Of a stretch of DNA of 8,670 bases, positions 7,004 to 8,670 are shown one piece after another. The first letter of the stretch is position 1. Each line of letters starts with the position of its first letter. The notes under the pieces were generated by a model, which saw only the letters and a program-made list of their open reading frames with translations, made no database searches and was not told the origin of the DNA. The translations under genes were made by a program, and so were the position numbers. Origin of the DNA: an uncultured Lachnospiraceae bacterium. Its GTDB lineage: Bacteria; Bacillota_A; Clostridia; Lachnospirales; Lachnospiraceae. The stretch is from NCBI GenBank assembly GCA_902795835.1, contig CADBNA010000380.1, positions 1 to 8,670 of the forward strand, given 5' to 3'.

Positions 7004-7035
7004 GGTAATCCCGGAACCTGTGATTACCGGTTCCG
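7004..7035 (+). promoter_or_regulatory. Mutually exclusive hairpins between ATPase and solute-binding genes
   Basis: Two perfect 7-bp stems interleave in the 82-base gap. GGTAATC (7004-7010) pairs with GATTACC (7022-7028), and CGGAACC (7012-7018) pairs with GGTTCCG (7029-7035). They share the same loop space, so only one hairpin can form at a time. No T-tract follows, so this is not an ordinary terminator. Roles in mRNA processing or stability, or as a switch before the solute-binding gene, are possible. Confidence 0.6.
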
Positions 7036-7081
7036 ATGTGTTACATAGACAACAAAGGGTTTTATGAAAGGAGAACAGAAA

Positions 7082-8224
7082 ATGAAATTCAGAAAACTCG
7101 GGGCACTGATGGCTGCGGCAGCTCTTGCGACAGGTCTGCTGTCGACGGCTGCTCATGCAGATGCAGGCAAAGTGACGATCTGGGCCACCGGTTCGGACAA
7201 TGTCCGCCAGATTTATGAGAAGCTGATCGATGATTTCAACAGCAACTCTGAATATGCAGGCACCTACAAAGCCGAGCTGCAGTTCATGCTGAGCGGCACA
7301 GGCGCGCAGTCCCTGACAGACATGCTTAATGCAGCTTATCAGGCAGGACAGACGGATACAGATTTTGATCTGGTTGACTTCAGCGGCGACGATCTGTCCA
7401 AGATGGTATCCCTGGTCGGAGAGGAAGCTTTTGTGAAGCTGGATGACACCATGATTCCGAATCGTGCCAACATTGCAGCCAAGAGCTCCGTTGCCGGTGA
7501 CTACACACAGGCATACAGAGGAACAACTGTTATTCTGGCCTATGATTCCGAGACCGTTCCGGAACCCCCGAAGACCATGGACGAGCTGGTTGAGTGGATG
7601 AAAGCCAATCCGGGCCGTTTTGCCTACAATGCACCGGGAACCGGCGGCGCAGGCGATTCCTTTGCCCGCACCTCCGTTTACAATTTCCTTCCCGAGGAAG
7701 CCATCACCTCTGATGATCCCAGCTGGGTTGACCAGTGGGATGAGGGCTTTGCGTTCCTGGCTGATATCCATCAGTACATGTATACTTCCGGCGGCTCCAT
7801 CGTCTATCCGAACAAGAACCAGGGCTCCCTGGATCTGCTGAACCAGGGCGAGATCGACATGTGCCCGAACTGGGCAGACATGGTTCTGTCCCAGAGAGCA
7901 GCCGGCCAGCTGAAAGAGTCCATCAAGATCGCCCAGATCGATCCGGCCTTCACAGGATCTCTGCAGACTCTGGCTATCCCGACCATCGGTTCCAACCAGG
8001 AAGGTGCCTGCGCATTCATGGATTACATGTGCTCTGACGCCGCACAGCAGATGATGGTCAAAGAAATGGCCGCTATTCCGCTGGTAGATGCTTCCAATCT
8101 GGATCTGACCGGTTTTGAAGATGTTGCGAACCTGGATGTCAGCAGCTTCCGCATCATGTCCATCGGCGACCTGAGCACACAGTTCAACGAGCGCTGGGAC
8201 AACGAGATCGGAGCTCTGGGCTGA
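7082..8224 (+). CDS. ABC importer extracellular solute-binding protein (family 1), no lipobox
   Basis: This 380-residue secreted binding protein should capture the substrate and deliver it to the permeases. Residues 1-26 form a signal peptide: basic MKFRK, a hydrophobic alanine/leucine core, and a probable cleavage site at AHA-D (26/27). The mature protein begins with KVTIWATG, typical of family 1 solute-binding proteins. The segment NPGRFAYNAPGTGGAGDSF (near 180-200) loosely recalls the YnjB-like group. The signal peptide contains no cysteine, which is unusual for a Gram-positive solute-binding protein. The ATG at 7082 has AAAGGAGA (7066-7073) eight bases upstream; an in-frame ATG at 7064 would add six residues covering that site. 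The substrate is not identifiable from sequence alone; G3P or a glycerophosphodiester is inferred from the divergent GDPD operon. Confidence 0.9.
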   Translation: MKFRKLGALMAAAALATGLLSTAAHADAGKVTIWATGSDNVRQIYEKLIDDFNSNSEYAGTYKAELQFMLSGTGAQSLTDMLNAAYQAGQTDTDFDLVDFSGDDLSKMVSLVGEEAFVKLDDTMIPNRANIAAKSSVAGDYTQAYRGTTVILAYDSETVPEPPKTMDELVEWMKANPGRFAYNAPGTGGAGDSFARTSVYNFLPEEAITSDDPSWVDQWDEGFAFLADIHQYMYTSGGSIVYPNKNQGSLDLLNQGEIDMCPNWADMVLSQRAAGQLKESIKIAQIDPAFTGSLQTLAIPTIGSNQEGACAFMDYMCSDAAQQMMVKEMAAIPLVDASNLDLTGFEDVANLDVSSFRIMSIGDLSTQFNERWDNEIGALG

Positions 8225-8419
8225 CAGCAGACCGGCTTGATTTCCGATACAGAAGGTATCTGAGGTATCTGATTTTAACGAATGAACCCGGTGATTATCC
8301 GGATCTGATCCGGTGAGTAAGTCACCCGGATACGGCAGGCGGCCTGTGTGCTGCACGGGTCTGCCTGCAGAGATCCGGCGGCAGAGGCTCTGTCGGACGA
8401 AAACGAGAGGGAATGACAG
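8225..8419 (+). other. Highly structured intercistronic region after solute-binding gene
   Basis: No gene is supported in this 195-base gap. It holds a tandem 9-bp repeat, GGTATCTGA twice (8255-8272), and a CCGGATC-T-GATCCGG palindrome (8299-8313). A competing 9-bp bulged hairpin has arms ATCCGGTGA (8308-8316) and TCA-C-CCGGAT (8322-8331). GCAGGC/GCCTGC (8335-8340 with 8363-8368) form another stem, as do TCCG plus GCAGA with TCTGT plus CGGA (8374-8397), just before the permease ribosome binding site. The likely effect is protection of the solute-binding mRNA 3' end and lower expression of the membrane gene; this is an inference. No T-tract marks a strong terminator. Confidence 0.6.
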
Positions 8420-8670
8420 ATGAATAAGGATTTAAAGCAGAAACTGGCTGCGTATGGGATGGTGCTTCCGGCATTTATGGTCGTCATGCTGACAGTGGCA
8501 TATCCGATCGTTCTGGCGGTTATCCGAAGCTTTCAGGATCAGAAGACAGGTGCGTTTACGTTCGAGAATTACACATATTTCTTCACGACGCCGGCTCAGC
8601 TGAAGAATCTTCTGTATACTCTGTTTGTAGTCGTCATGACAGTGCTGATTGCCATTGTTGTCGCCTATCT
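8420..8670 (+). CDS. ABC importer permease, UgpA/PotB-like (partial, runs off window)
   Basis: Only the first 83 codons are inside the window; the frame is still open at 8670. The protein begins MNKDLKQKLAAYGMVLPAFMVVMLTVAYPI, a short cytoplasmic tail followed by a first membrane segment (about residues 12-35). It continues with SFQD and FTFENYTYFF, a pattern typical of the first permease of UgpA/MalF/PotB-type importers, and a second membrane segment starts near residue 65. It is the expected partner of the permease encoded at 5119. The ATG at 8420 has GAGAGGG (8405-8411) eight bases upstream; an ATG at 8413 in another frame stops after four codons. Separation from the solute-binding gene by a structured 195-base gap suggests lower expression. 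Confidence 0.9.
   Translation, partial: MNKDLKQKLAAYGMVLPAFMVVMLTVAYPIVLAVIRSFQDQKTGAFTFENYTYFFTTPAQLKNLLYTLFVVVMTVLIAIVVAY

Noticed and set aside
7004..7035. H-type pseudoknot in the ATPase/solute-binding gap
   Set aside because: No bases remain to bridge the first 7-bp stem (the final loop is zero), so the two stems are better read as alternatives.
6983..8356. A 457-codon open frame on the minus strand opposite the solute-binding gene
   Set aside because: It is antisense to a clear solute-binding gene, is low-complexity in character, has no recognisable domain, and spans two structured intergenic regions.
1..8670. CRISPR array, tRNA, rRNA or insertion sequence
   Set aside because: No regularly spaced direct repeats, no tRNA or rRNA signature, and no transposase gene are visible.

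Overview
The window looks like a stretch of a Gram-positive, Clostridia/Lachnospiraceae-type chromosome with a moderately GC-rich composition. The reasons are strong AGGAGG-type ribosome binding sites, a GlpP-type antiterminator, and the Firmicutes-style pairing of a GlpA-like dehydrogenase with an FAD/NAD(P) oxidoreductase and a DUF1667 protein. This assignment is inferred from gene content and style, not from a database search.

Layout. Positions 1-230 hold a non-coding, GC-rich, multi-hairpin element. Positions 231-4686 are a tight minus-strand operon, transcribed from right to left: cytoplasmic glycerophosphodiester phosphodiesterase (GDPD), GlpA-like FAD/[2Fe-2S] glycerol-3-phosphate (G3P) dehydrogenase, FAD/NAD(P) oxidoreductase, DUF1667 cysteine protein, and glpP. 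Positions 4687-5118 are a divergent control region. It holds a minus-strand promoter, a perfect 13-bp terminator hairpin in the operon leader (the probable GlpP target), a plus-strand extended -10 promoter, an inverted repeat over its -35 region, and a 16-bp palindrome in its leader. Positions 5119-8670 are a plus-strand ABC importer operon: permease, ATPase, solute-binding protein, and a second permease cut off by the window end. Two structured intercistronic regions flank the solute-binding gene.

Working model (inference). The ABC importer brings in a glycerol-phosphate compound, most likely a glycerophosphodiester or G3P. The cytoplasmic GDPD releases G3P, and the three-protein dehydrogenase module oxidises it to dihydroxyacetone phosphate. 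GlpP, the last gene of the catabolic operon, would sense G3P and open the leader terminator, giving positive feedback. No glycerol kinase or facilitator is present in the window, which fits entry of an already phosphorylated substrate. The solute-binding protein family does not by itself prove the substrate.

The most interesting points are the leader hairpin with its regulator encoded at the far end of the same operon, the possible Ugp-like importer built from Pot-like parts, a solute-binding protein with no lipobox cysteine, mutually exclusive hairpins between ATPase and solute-binding genes, and the unexplained structured element at the left edge.
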